Source: Emiliania huxleyi CCMP1516 (Eukaryota; Haptophyta; Isochrysidales; Noelaerhabdaceae). Taken from it: 64,000 nt of DNA. The stretch lies in the NCBI RefSeq assembly GCF_000372725.1, contig NW_005198966.1:1107338-1171337 (forward strand), written 5' to 3'. The position numbers were made by a program, and so were the translations under genes. Positions 1-9,611 of this stretch are shown in pieces. The notes below the pieces were generated by a model that was given only the letters and a program-made list of their open reading frames with translations, ran no database searches and was not told the origin of the DNA. Each line of letters begins with the position of its first letter. Position 1 is the first letter of the stretch.

Positions 1-2
1 TC

Positions 3-296
3 GCGCCGACGACAGAGACGCCGCTGCGGCGGGCCAGCAAGGAGGAGGTGCTCGAGAGGTATCTCAGCCACGTGGCGCACTGCAGTGCATGCTCCGGCGC
101 GCTGCGCAACATACGCACGACCATGCGCCTCGCCGAGGGAGGCGTGGTGCTAGGCCTGCTGCTCGCTGCACTTTTGCGAGCGCGCCCCGCCGCCCTGGCC
201 CTCGCGGCGCTGAGCTTCGGCGTGGCGCGATTGTGCGCGGTTCTCGACGCCAGGATGCGGGTGGGACGGTACCCGCCGCCGCGCAACGTGTCGTGA
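3..296 (+). CDS. C-terminal end of a PAO/TIC55-type Rieske oxygenase (5' part outside window)
   Basis: An open frame enters the window at base 3 and ends with TGA at 294-296. The visible piece has a conserved tail motif, HVAHCSACSGALRNI, with the CxxC pair found near the C-terminus of pheophorbide a oxygenase, TIC55 and PTC52 proteins. It is followed by two hydrophobic stretches (about residues 40-75 of the visible part) that would anchor the protein in a plastid membrane, as in that family. Family members carry an N-terminal Rieske [2Fe-2S] domain and a mononuclear iron site; both would lie upstream of the window. A role in chlorophyll breakdown or plastid redox is inferred from the family. 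The Rieske domain is not visible, so the exact subfamily cannot be set. Confidence 0.6.
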   Translation, partial: APTTETPLRRASKEEVLERYLSHVAHCSACSGALRNIRTTMRLAEGGVVLGLLLAALLRARPAALALAALSFGVARLCAVLDARMRVGRYPPPRNVS

Positions 297-559
297 ACTC
301 TCGTGTGCACATGATAAAAAAGCGAAGCCGGAGACGCAGACGGCAAACACAAGCGGCCGCGAGCACTGCTTCACGCGTCACCACAAGTGTGTAGCATATG
401 GATTCTCCTCCCGTGCCTCCACGAGAGTTCAAGTATCAAGACACAAGACTCAAGTGGTCAAAAGAGCGAGCAGACCGCAACCGAGAACAAAACGTACTCC
501 ACCCCCCACCATCTCCCAAGACAGTCGTAAGCGAGAGAGGCGCCCAGTACGGGAGCGCC

Positions 560-3054
560 TCACGCGCGCGCCTTGCCCTTCCCCTTGCCCTTGCCGCCGC
601 CGGCCGGTCCGTGGACGAGCATGCGGACGGCCTCGCACGGGAAGACGCCGTCGGTGAGGCGGATCGGGTTGCGCGCCGCGCGCATCGCCGCATGGAGCTT
701 GACGATGTTCTCCTCGAGCGAGTCGCGGAACGCGTAGCGCTTGACGAGCACGTCCTTGGTCTGGCCGAGGCGGTGGATGCGGCCGGCGGCCTGCACCTCC
801 ATCGCGGGGTCGAGGCAAGGCTCCATCAGGTAGACGCGCGTCGCGGCGGTGAGCGTGATTCCGACCGACCCCGTCTTCATCGTGATAACAAAGACCTTGG
901 CCGCCGCCTGCCGGCCGCCCTGCGAGGACTGGAAGTCGCGGATCGCCGCGTGGCGCTTCGGAATGGTCGTCGAGCCCGTGAACTCGAGCACCGCGAAACC
1001 GGCCTTCTTGAGCATCGCGCAGATGGAGACGTGCGCGGCGAGGACGTGCGTGAAGACGACTGCGTGCAGCGACGGCTCCGTCTTCCGCAGCGCGAGCAGG
1101 TCCGCGCGCAGAGCGCCGAGCTTGGTGCACTTGGCCGGGTCGCTGTGGTACTCGCGGTGCGAGCGCTCGGTCCAAAAGTTGGGCTGGGTAACGCCGCGGG
1201 AAGTGGGTGGGTGATCGATGTATGTGCACAGCGCCAGGAGGTCGGCTTGCGAGTAGGGTAGCTTGTCGTCCCACTGGCAGCGCGAGGGCCACGTCCCGCC
1301 AGCAGACGCGCTGGCCTATTCATGCCGGAGCGTGTGAAGAGACGCTGTTCGCACCTCGCTATGGCACCGACCGCTCGAGCAGCAACCTTGCCGTAGGCAT
1401 TGGCGCACGTCGCGCGCAGCCTGCTGAGCTTCATGTCGATCGACACCGCCTGCGAGGCCTCCAGCCGAAACTGCTTCACGACAGCCGCCTTGGCCTTGTC
1501 GTAGACGCGTCGCTCGGTTGCGTTCATGGTCAGCCAGACAGTCGACACATCGCTCTCGGGCAGCGCGAGCGCAAGCTCGCCGCCGATGCGCATCGACTTT
1601 GTGTGACGGATCATGAGCTGCTTGAGCTTGGCGACGAGGGCGGGGCCGACGCCGTTTTCGCAGAGGCGCAAGCCTGCCTCGTACTGGCCGAGCAGCGCCG
1701 CTCCCGTCCGGAGCTCTTGGACCGAGGTGGTAAGCGGGGTGCCTGTGAGCAGCCACACGTGCCGCGCGCCGATGCGAAAGAGCTGCCCCGCCGCGGCGTG
1801 GCTGAAGCCGCGGCTGAGCGTGTGCGCCTCGTCGATGATCATCCGATGGATGGGCCGGCGAGAAGCGGGCGACCCGTTGAGCGCACCTTGCCCGCTGGTC
1901 GCGGCGCACAGCAGCACATCTGCGCCGGCGATGGCATCCACCCGCGCCTTGCCCGAGCCGTGGACGTTGGCGACCTTGAGCTGCGGCGCGAACTGCTTGA
2001 GCTCGTCCATCCACTGGCCGAGGAGCGAGACGGGCGCGAGGATGAGCGTCACGCCCCACGTGCCCGGCGCCAGCTTCTTGACCGCCGGTCCCTCGTCGTC
2101 CGACTCGTCCATCGGCTTGCGGCACTCGGCAGCCGTCGGCTTGTCGCCGCCGGCGAGTGGGTTTGCGAGGATCAGCGAGATTGACACCATCGTCTTGCCC
2201 ATCCCCACCTCCGACGTGAGCCAGCCGCCGCGCACACGAAAGTTGTCGGTGCGGCCGGCGATGGTTTCTGCCATAGATGGCTTGCGCACGCCCTCGAGGT
2301 TCGGGTCGCTCGACCGCTCGACGCCGAGCATGAAGGCGAGGCACTGCTTCTGGTAAGGCTTTAGCCGCACGGAGGAGAGCAGCCCTGCTGGCTCGGCCGC
2401 CTCGACCGGCCAGACCTGCTGCACCTCCTGCATGACGCGCTCGCACGACCAGCCCGCCACCGGCGCTCGCGCGGCGGCGGAGGAGGAAGCGGCAGCGGAG
2501 GAGGAAGCGGCGGCGGAGGAGGAAGCGGCGCCGGGTGCCGGCGGGGCACTCGCCGCCGCCACGGCGGCGGCTGCGCGCTGCGCACGGCGCGCTCGCCACG
2601 CCGGGTCCGAGTGAACCGCCTTGCAGTGCACCGCCCACGAGCCGCACGTGCTGGCCGGGGCATCACAGACGAAGCAGTAGCAGTTGCTGCAGTGCATCGC
2701 CTCGGTGCCGCTCCCCAAGACGAAGGGCTTGGTTGCGCAGTTCTCGCGAGAGTGCGGGAAATCGCTCAGCGCGAAGGCGCCCGTGGTGCCAACGATGGAG
2801 AGATCCTCGTCCTCGGCGGTGCCCGCTGCCGCCTCTGCTGCGGGCGGCGCCGGCGCGGGCTGGACAACCTCGCACTCGTCGGAGTCACTGTCCAGATGTG
2901 ACGTGCCCGCGTCGCTCGGCTGCGGCTGGGAGGTGCCTGCATCGCGTGCCGGCCCGTCGAGCAGCTCGCAATCACTCGAGTCGCTGTCGGGCGGCGCCGA
3001 CGCCTTGCGCTTGCGCGGTGATGAGGGCGGGGTGATGAGGTTGATGCAGTCCAT
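560..3054 (-). CDS. SNF2-family DNA-dependent ATPase / helicase-like protein
   Basis: Two exons, 3054-1387 and 1273-560 (793 aa), joined in phase 0 by a 113-nt GT-AG intron (1386-1274). The first 130 residues are acidic and Ser-rich; a Cys/His cluster (HCSNCYCFVCDAPASTC, then W and HC) follows and resembles the CxCxVCD zinc motif seen in some plant RIN13-like and SNF2 proteins. The SNF2 N-domain shows motif I (EVGMGKTMVS), the DEAH-type box (IIDEAH) and motif III (LLTGTP). The second exon carries the helicase C domain with GSVGITLTAA and AAGRIHRLGQ. Related proteins (Rad5/HLTF, Rad16) remodel chromatin or act in post-replication repair; no RING finger is seen here, so the Rad5 class is not assured. 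The tail is Gly/Lys rich. Confidence 0.85.
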
Positions 3055-3971
3055 GTCGCTCTTGGGATCGAGGACTAACGACTAACGTCGGGGCGCGGCC
3101 AGGGCGAAAAAGAAATCGCGCGCGCCCGAGCTCAAAAAGTAGCAGGAAGGGCTTAGAAGGCTCTAAAAGGGGCTCCCAGGCACTAAATTTGTCCGCCCGG
3201 CCGATGCAAATGTCGTTTTGGGTGTCCGTCCACTGAAAACGGACTCCGGCAAGCACTTTTTTGGCGCCGTGGCCGTGAGTATGTGTGTGTGTGTGTGCTC
3301 GGCGCGCGCAGCGCGCGGAAAATCGTAAATCTGTGCCATTTTAAGCGTTTTCCACGGCCTCTCGGTCTCGCTTGCTGCGCGTGCGTGGAGCATGCGTGTG
3401 TGCGGGTGGGGGGGGTATGGTCGCGGTGCCAGGGCCCTGACCCTACCATACCCTACCCCCTAAAAACCTCGAATCCTAGGACCGACCGACCGACCCGCAG
3501 GCTGCAGGAAGAAATCAGCATATGTGTCTCTAGATTTCTTGTGCCACCACTTGAGACTAGAGTGAGGCCCTTGACGGGCCCCGCCCCCAATGGGGCGGGG
3601 TTGAATGGGCTAGCACTGGCGTGGCGTTGACATGAGCACAAAGTTGCTAATGTGCGTAGACAAACACAGAGTAGGGTTGAAATCGTCCACGTAAGGCTTA
3701 GGGAGTGCTTGGGGTGGCCTCAGGCATCCCCAAGGGAGTCGCAGCGGTGCCCCATAAGCAGCTTAGCGATTGTCGAACCTCGAAGCGCGTTCGTTTGAAG
3801 AAAAAGGCACACGGTACTATCGGGCCACCGGAGAGTCACCGGTAAACTTCGACACTTTGAGGGGTGAGAGCGTGCATTATTGTGGCATATCATGTCACAT
3901 AAGGTCGAGCTTGACCGCAGAAGCATCAAGAAGCGGATACTCCAGCTCGACTGTGCCGGCAAACTGCCTCC
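3055..3971. other. Intergenic stretch with short repeats and a GC hairpin
   Basis: No gene is supported here. It holds a short GT run (3283-3298), pyrimidine-rich and CCGACCGA repeats near 3478-3495, and the hairpin listed separately. Reading frames are short and lack recognisable motifs. Confidence 0.5.
3579..3600. repeat. Perfect GC-rich hairpin (9-bp stem)
   Basis: CCCCGCCCC at 3579-3587 is followed by a 4-base loop (CAAT) and GGGGCGGGG at 3592-3600. It lies about 525 bp upstream of the SNF2 start codon on the opposite side. It could be a structural or regulatory element, or chance in GC-rich DNA. Confidence 0.7.
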
Positions 3972-4775
3972 TCACGCCGGCCGGCTGCCAGCAGCCGTCG
4001 CGGCCCGTGGCGTGCTCCAGAGAGGGAGAGAGGTCGAGTCCGCATGGCTCAGGCCGGCCAGAAGGTGTGTGGCGACGGCACCGTGGCAGGAGTGCGGAGA
4101 AGAGCTCGCCGAACGCGAGCAGCGGAAGGCCGAAGTGTGCCAGCGCGAGAGCCTCGCGAACGGGTGCAGAAGGAGCTCGCCGTGACACGATGCCGGGCGG
4201 TGGTGGTGCTCTGGCGGCTGTGCACAGTGGGAAAGGTCAGGCTGCAACAGCGTAGCACGATGGTAGTGCCCCGCTGCAGCCTGGCCTGACATGCACAGGG
4301 CGAACAGAGACCTTGCTATCGCCTGGCGCTCGTCTGGGCAAACTTTGACCGCCGCCCGGCTCGCCACGAGCACGCAGCGACAAAATGATGACCGTGTCGA
4401 AGTTGAGGCTGGTCGAGAGGAAGAGGCTGCCGTGCGAGCCGGCATGTGGCTGGCTCGGCGTGGACAGCCGGCGGCGACTTTTTGCCGAAGAGCGTGCCTG
4501 CCGAAGAGCGAGTCTGACTCAAAGTGCACGGAGTGGGCGCCGCCGACCGTCGGGAAGAGTCCGATGGGTGCCAGGAGGATCCATAGAGCGATGAAGGCGC
4601 AAATTGCGCCGCCGAAAGCGGCGGTAGAGGCCAGGACGTGCGCGTGGGCCGGTCGGGCCACGACCCGGGGCCAGCGATCGAGGGCCGCGGGGCTCGCCCC
4701 GCCGGCCGAGCGGTGCGAACGGCCGGTCGCCCGCTTCGGGTTGGACCCGCCGGGCGGTCCGGCGGCGGATTGCAT
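3972..4775 (-). CDS. Hypothetical protein with one membrane segment (doubtful)
   Basis: An open frame of about 268 codons starts at an ATG at 4775. It contains one convincing hydrophobic segment (ASTAAFGGAICAFIALWILL, roughly residues 55-80) followed by a long Ser/Arg/Cys-rich, low-conservation tail. I recognise no family. The 5' end is only about 120 bp from the start of the gene on the opposite strand, so the two could share a promoter region. Long open frames arise easily on either strand in DNA this GC-rich, so only the hydrophobic segment argues for a real membrane protein. It may instead be one exon of a spliced gene or non-coding. Confidence 0.25.
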   Translation of the reverse strand: MQSAAGPPGGSNPKRATGRSHRSAGGASPAALDRWPRVVARPAHAHVLASTAAFGGAICAFIALWILLAPIGLFPTVGGAHSVHFESDSLFGRHALRQKVAAGCPRRASHMPARTAASSSRPASTSTRSSFCRCVLVASRAAVKVCPDERQAIARSLFALCMSGQAAAGHYHRATLLQPDLSHCAQPPEHHHRPASCHGELLLHPFARLSRWHTSAFRCSRSASSSPHSCHGAVATHLLAGLSHADSTSLPLWSTPRAATAAGSRPA

Positions 4776-4897
4776 GGCCGGGCGGGCCTCCGGGAGGCAG
4801 GCGGGGCCGCGACAGCGGCAGGGCAGAAAATCCCATTCGGAGAGCGTGTGGTCCGACCCCTCTGCTACTTTCAATGATAGGGAAATCGCTAGAGAGC

Positions 4898-5356
4898 ATG
4901 GCCGACGATCAGGCTGAGGCCTTCACCGACGCGCTGTGCGAGAGCGCCTCGATCGACACGAGTGCCGCCGCTGCCGATGCCGAGGAGGGCAACGCCGCGA
5001 TCGCCGCCTTTGCCATGGCGTCCGAGGCCGCCGTGAAGGCGGCCAGTGGCCGCGGCCGAGGGCAGAAGTGGATTTGCCGCAGGTGCGGGGCGGAGAAGAC
5101 CTACTGCGCTGCCAAGTGCTTATCGTGCGAGCGTCTGCAGCTCCTCCGGCCGGAACCGTCGGCCAGCTCGTATGAGACGCGGCGGTCGCTCGAGACGGCG
5201 CCGGATGCCGCGAATCGCGTGCGCACGCGCGGCGGCAAGGACGACCGCGTCGGGCGCCGGTTCGTCGCGTCGGGCCCTTCGCGGCGCTGGGAGAAGCGGT
5301 GGACGGACCACGGGCACCTGCGCGTATGCAAGTGGCAGCGAGTTGAGGAGAATTAG
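4898..5356 (+). CDS. Small zinc-ribbon protein with a BCL7-like C-terminal motif
   Basis: An unspliced protein of 152 aa; an upstream in-frame ATG at 4874 is possible, but the ATG at 4898 has the better context (GAGCATGG). The first 50 residues are acidic and Ala-rich. Residues about 58-80 form a four-Cys zinc ribbon, WICRRCGAEKTYCAAKCLSC. The last 45 residues read RTRGGKDD, a spacer, then RRWEKRWTDHGHLRVCKWQR. This matches the order and spacing of the conserved BCL7 N-terminus (RSRAKDD...KWEKKWV...LRIxKWxPV), which in animals marks a SWI/SNF (BAF) subunit. A chromatin role is therefore inferred. A possible AATAAA-like signal lies about 35 bp past the stop. The zinc ribbon joined to this motif is unusual. 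Confidence 0.7.
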   Translation: MADDQAEAFTDALCESASIDTSAAAADAEEGNAAIAAFAMASEAAVKAASGRGRGQKWICRRCGAEKTYCAAKCLSCERLQLLRPEPSASSYETRRSLETAPDAANRVRTRGGKDDRVGRRFVASGPSRRWEKRWTDHGHLRVCKWQRVEEN

Positions 5357-5678
5357 TTTAGTACTCGTGTGGAGGCGCGCGCACACGCGCATAATAAAAA
5401 GGGCGCGCTCGGGCCCACAGGCGCTGCGGTGCCCCGATTCTTAGTCTAGTTACTGTCAAGGTCCCGACCCAGGGAGGTCACAAATGGCGCACAGTGTGGC
5501 CACGAGCGACCCACACACGCACACGAGATGACGGGACGCACGGTTCTCACGGTAGGGGTAGCTCTCTCCCTCATAGACAGAGTGTCTCTCTACGCCGTCA
5601 GATCTCCTGACTCGCCCTGCGCAGCGACGCACACCGCGGCCGCGGCGCGCGGGGCCGCGCCGCGTGCATTCCCGACTG
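5357..5678. other. Intergenic, nothing recognised
   Basis: Space between the 3' ends of two convergent genes. It holds an A-rich AATAAAAA near 5391-5398 that may serve the upstream gene's polyadenylation. No conserved reading frame is seen. Confidence 0.5.
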
Positions 5679-7508
5679 TCAGCGGTTCGCCGCCGACTCG
5701 ATCGCGGCGCGCGTCTGGTGCGGCAGGTAGGTGCGCCCCTCGAGCGCAGACCACTCGCATCTGTGCAGCATCTCCTGCAGCTGCTCCGAGCCGACGCTGG
5801 CGAGGTTCTTCTCGTTTGTGTCGTATACGGAGCCGGTAGGGATCCCCTTCTGCGCCGCGCGGACCTGAAGGGCGGTTGGGGGAGGGGCAGGGGGGAGGGT
5901 GGCGAGGTGGCGCCAGTGCTGCGCCCACCCTCCCAAGGGTGGCTAGAGGTGCTGGGTGAAGGAGGGGGGGGGGGGTCGCCTGCGGCGTGCGCAGCAAGTT
6001 GATCATCGGGACGGGCGATCGGCGCGCAAAGTTGGCTGCGGCGCCCTCGCCGCCCATCCTCTCCTTTCCGTCCCGGAAGGCGAAGCCCGGGTGGAAGAAG
6101 ACGAGCTGCAGCTTCTCCTCGAGCTTGAGCGAGGTGAGCGCCTAGTCAGCACCCGTTCGCCACTCACACACACTCATTCATCAGAGTTGGCCCGAGAGCT
6201 GCAGCCGCGAGCAATTAGCTGCACATGGTGACCAGTCGCTAGTGGTGCTAGTGGGGCGGCGCCTCGTTCAGCGAGTCTGCAAAGGCGTCGAAGCCTTCCG
6301 CCGATCCGGAGGTGAACTCTGGCGCGAGCAGGAGGACGGTGGCGACCTAGTGAAAGCATCGAGGGCAAATCCGACCGCTGATCCAACTCGTGACGGCGAG
6401 CCCGAGGGCGGCGGAGGGCGGCGGCCACCTCGCGCTCGTCGACGCGGTCGAGCTCGCCGACCTGCCCCAAAGAAGAAGAACAAGGTGGGCAGGACACGAC
6501 AACGGGGGGTGTTGAGGAGGGGCGGTGGGGCGAGAGCGACAAGGGGAGTGCGAGCTCGCCGCCGCCTGCTCCCAGAAGGCCTGGTAGAGCTGCTCGACGC
6601 TGGAGGCTCGCGTGATGGGGTAGGTGACGCCTCCCTGCGGCAGCCCCGCCTTGTCGACCGAGTGCGAGAAGGGGCAGACCTGCCGCACGCACACACACGA
6701 AACTGCGTCACAGACCTGGCGTGAGGCGAGAGGAGAGAGGCGCCTAGGCAGCGCGGCTGCGTGAGAGGAGGGGAAGCGCCGCCTTCATGTCGACGATGAC
6801 CGCCTTGACCCACGCGTGAGTCGTGGCGAGCACCTGCGGGAAGGTTCCGAGAAGGTTCCGAGTCAAGAGCAGGCCTCGCTCGTCGAGTCGTGGCGAGCAC
6901 GCCTGCTCGTCTGAGGCGGGAGGCGGAGGAGGAGGCGCGTCCGAGGCGAGGCGCGCCTCGAGCTCCGCGAACGGGTCGACCCCGCCAAAGTACTCGTCCT
7001 CCTCGGACGAGAGGCTCGAGAAGCCGCTCTGCGCGTGCCGCCGCAGCAGCATCGTCGGGTGCGGCGGCGGAGAGTCGGAGGCGGTGGGGTGGCGAGCGAG
7101 GCAGAGGACGTCGTCGCCGAGGTAGTCCGACAGCTGCGAGCACGAGCCAACATGCTGGAAGACGCGCTCAAACAGGGAGCCGTCCGCCGCGGCCGACCAG
7201 GCTGGGAATGCGAGCGCCGTGAGCGGTGCGGCGTCGTCGGTCGTGCCGATGGAGTGGGTAACGTACCAGAAATCGCGCATCGCCTCGGCAAGCCCGGTGG
7301 CGCCGCTCACGACCACGGCCGCATCGCTCTGTCCGTTGGCGACACACCACCGCGCGACCTCGGTCGCGGGATCGCTGGAACTGCAGCGCGGCGCGGCCCG
7401 CAGCGGCCGCTGTCGCGCCAGAAAGACGCGAGGCGCCGGTGAGAGCGCGGGAGAGACTGCGATGGCCGGATCAGTGAGGAGCAAAACGAGGGCTGCGGCT
7501 GCTCGCAT
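5679..7508 (-). CDS. DUF1415 family protein with N-terminal leader
   Basis: Seven exons are proposed: 7508-6903, 6833-6783, 6679-6566, 6461-6429, 6346-6263, 6141-5980 and 5864-5679 (about 434 aa). Joined, they give the DUF1415 signature: HAWVKAVIVDMK-VCPFSHSV, then REVATVLLLAPEFTSG, LQLVFFHPGFAF and ARRSPVPMINLLRTPQ, in the bacterial order (W..kaVi.l.LCPFa; FHP.yqF; RSP.P.lhLLR). The function of DUF1415 is unknown. The N-terminus (MRAAAALVLLLTDPAIAVS) is a signal or plastid-leader candidate. A 170-residue region between leader and domain also contains a FERVFQ...PHPTMLLRR stretch faintly like a second, degenerate copy. Five of six introns have GC donors; only 6428-6347 is GT-AG. The conserved protein fixes several of these junctions tightly. 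Confidence 0.75.
6834..6902 (-). repeat. Introner-like intron in the DUF1415 gene
   Basis: A 69-nt GC-AG intron. A 16-bp direct repeat (gagtcgtggcgagcac on the + strand, 6818-6833 and 6885-6900) places a copy of the downstream exon start inside the intron's 5' end. Two 11-bp units (ggaaccttc type, 6838-6859) directly precede the 3' splice site. The length is a multiple of three and contains no stop. Confidence 0.6.
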
Positions 7509-7538
7509 CGATCAGCAGCGGATCGCGCGAGCGGTGGC

Positions 7539-7540
<2 letters not shown>

Positions 7541-7572
<32 letters not shown>
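7541..7572. repeat. (AGAC)n microsatellite
   Basis: Eight tandem AGAC units about 35 bp upstream of the DUF1415 start codon. Confidence 0.95.
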
Positions 7573-7690
7573 CGACAACCGCAGATTGCGCGAGCAAGTG
7601 GCAGCGGCCAGGCCAAAAGAATTTTGCGAGCGGGACTCGATAGCTTTTTTCACTTTGAGGCAGACGACCAAGGGTTAGGGTGGGCGACGG

Positions 7691-8938
7691 CTAGCACCAC
7701 ACTCCTCTCCTTAAAATCCCTGTGTGGTGGCGGCGTGCCGACTGCCGTCCTCCCATCCCTCCCTTGCGCCTTGGGTTGGCCTGTTTGCTTGCTTTCTGTC
7801 TTTTTTCACTATTGCGTATTGGCCAACTCTGGCTCTGACCCCTATCTCTCATTTCCCAATTTTTTGCATGTGGCGTATTCGGCAAAAGCACGAGCCGTCC
7901 CGATGCCCTGGGCGCTTCTTGAGATCCTGGGCAGTCGACGACCTTGAGCGCGCCCTCTCTCGCCATGCGGTTGTACGCCTGCGTCGCACCAAAATGGCCA
8001 GGGCAAGCCTCCTCAGGCACGCTGCCGCGCACACAATCGAGAGTTGTGGCCTCGTCATAAAAGACGGGCGCGCCCTGGGAGCTGAGACGCCGAAAATTGC
8101 GCAAGTCCTCCAGCCGCGGCTCCAGGTGTTTGGCCTGTCGGAAGGGCGTGCAGGGTGTCGGTGCTTGCTGCTGAAAGTGCACGAACACAAATGATCGTGC
8201 AGGCTCAAGGAGGGGACTAGGCGGGGGTGCTGCTGGGACCAAAGGATGGATGGGACGCACTCCATCGATGAACATGGCGTCGCAGCGCTTCCTCGGGTGC
8301 TGACGCTCCCAGTCCGGCACAGTCTCGTTCGACAGCCCCACCACGAGCTTGAAGCGTTGGACGTACGTGTGTTCCATGAGCTTACCCTGCGGCAATGACC
8401 AAGGGTTGTCGTACATATCGAATGAGAAGACCTGAGCGCTTCGGACTGTCTCCAGGAAGAGCATCGAGCTGTGACCGGCCATGAAGCCGAGCTCACAGAT
8501 CGTATTGATCTTCGAGCGCGTCGCGTAACGGCAGAGCCAAGAGTTCAGGAATCGAGTCTTCGTCTGGTTGTAGCCTTTGTCGAAGATGCCCCACTGGCCG
8601 TGCGCGCCATAGCCGACGCGTAGCGCCTTTGCCGCCGCTGAGAGCCTCTCGCCGAGCAGTTCTATCCGATCGCAGCCCTCAGCCGAGCACGCCTCGGGTT
8701 GTGGCAGCAGCGTTTGTGCTTCGATGAATGCACGGCCAGATGCGCGCTTCTCCCACAACGCCGAGACTCTTCCGGACCCTTGCATGCGCTCCATGGCGTG
8801 CGCATTGCGTTGCGCGCGTGGCAGAGTCTGCGCCAGCGAGTCGGCATAGCTGTGCTCGCCACATGCAAATGCCTGCTCAAAGCAAGCAAGAAGACAAGGC
8901 GCATACGGTAGACTGCCTGGACCGATCCCCACAGACAT
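7691..8938 (-). CDS. Class I SAM-dependent methyltransferase-like protein
   Basis: Exons 8938-8261 and 8134-7691 are joined at FIDG|AKHLEP by a 126-nt GT-AG intron (8260-8135). The intron contains no stop, so the frame is also open if unspliced. The core shows a SAM-binding motif I (TICELGFMAGHSSM), a motif II-like strand (VFSFDMYDNPW) and the acidic motif CDAMFIDG, followed by a LEDLRNFRRL helix. This is the pattern of the Methyltransf_24 group. The N-terminus is Cys-containing and only weakly hydrophobic. The last 55 residues (after about 7850) are encoded by a dispersed repeat, so the natural stop may have been displaced by that insertion, or a splice may bypass it. The substrate is unknown. 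Confidence 0.65.
   Translation of the reverse strand: MSVGIGPGSLPYAPCLLACFEQAFACGEHSYADSLAQTLPRAQRNAHAMERMQGSGRVSALWEKRASGRAFIEAQTLLPQPEACSAEGCDRIELLGERLSAAAKALRVGYGAHGQWGIFDKGYNQTKTRFLNSWLCRYATRSKINTICELGFMAGHSSMLFLETVRSAQVFSFDMYDNPWSLPQGKLMEHTYVQRFKLVVGLSNETVPDWERQHPRKRCDAMFIDGVRPIHPLVPAAPPPSPLLEPARSFVFVHFQQQAPTPCTPFRQAKHLEPRLEDLRNFRRLSSQGAPVFYDEATTLDCVRGSVPEEACPGHFGATQAYNRMAREGALKVVDCPGSQEAPRASGRLVLLPNTPHAKNWEMRDRGQSQSWPIRNSEKRQKASKQANPRRKGGMGGRQSARRHHTGILRRGVWC
7700..7812 (+). repeat. Short retroposon-like repeat with pyrimidine tail
   Basis: Shares 'ttaaaatccctgtgtggtgg' and 'gccgtcctcccatccctc' with the copy at 55541-55640 (opposite strand) and relatives at 40050-40140 and 62069-62100. 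It ends in a T-rich tail containing TTTCTGTC. It runs through the last codons of the methyltransferase frame on the other strand. Confidence 0.7.
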
Positions 8939-9463
8939 CGCGTGCGTGAAGACACGTGTAGCCTATTACAGTTCACGGCCTGTGGGCGGCTCTGTGTGCG
9001 TGTGTTCGTTCGCATCGTCGTTGTGACACGTGCCGCGACGGCCGCGTTCTAATTTCACGTTCACAGTTTGCATACGAATCTCTCATGCTAGGTTTAGCAA
9101 CAAAGGCCAGAAATAGTATATTACCAAAAATATAGTGCCCTCTGAGAACCCTTACCTAGTGATTGAAGATCCCTCACACCATCATGGGGCGGCCCCACAC
9201 GCGCCTCGGTGCAGTTCTGTCTGGTGTCACTGTATAGCGTTTGCGGGATCTCCAGCACCCCGGCTGTCCGCACACCGCAGGGAGTGTAGCGGTTGCAGCC
9301 AGGCCTGGGTTCACATGGCACCTTGTGGCCGGGTGGCAGCGGCATTCTCAGAGGGCGAAACGCGGGTGAATCCGGCGTCGCCGCAACTTCGTGTGTATTG
9401 CAATGGGAGGTGGCGCTTTTAGGCGGGCTGCGATCGAACTGCATGCACATGAGACAGAGACAC
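8939..9463. other. Intergenic / putative promoter region
   Basis: No supported gene. Lower GC at 9040-9130 (ttcacgttcac, tagtatattacc) suggests a promoter-type spacer between two divergent genes. Confidence 0.4.
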
Positions 9464-9551
9464 ATGCACAACAACACAACATGCACATGCACATGTATGT
9501 GCATGTGCATGTGCATGTGCATGTGCATGTGCATGTTGTGTTGTTGTGCAT
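9464..9551. repeat. Large perfect palindrome with (ATGTGC)n loop
   Basis: Arms of 31 bp (9464-9494 and 9521-9551) are exact reverse complements (atgcacaacaacacaaca...). The 26-bp centre is a gtgcat hexamer repeat, so the whole unit could fold as an 88-nt hairpin. It ends 60 bp upstream of the ATG of the receptor-like gene. Confidence 0.9.
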
Positions 9552-9611
9552 GCACAACAATCGCCAGAGGACGCGGGCACTCGCGCGCGCTTGTTCGAGT
9601 ACCATCATCGG

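Noticed and set aside
450-1292. Long minus-strand frame overlapping the SNF2 C-terminal exon (Arg/Pro/Ala-rich)
   Set aside because: The conserved helicase motifs lie in another frame; this one has only the Arg/Ala/Pro composition of GC-rich noise.
398-2356. Plus-strand frames opposite the SNF2 gene
   Set aside because: They mirror the coding strand's codon bias and show no motif; antisense shadows.
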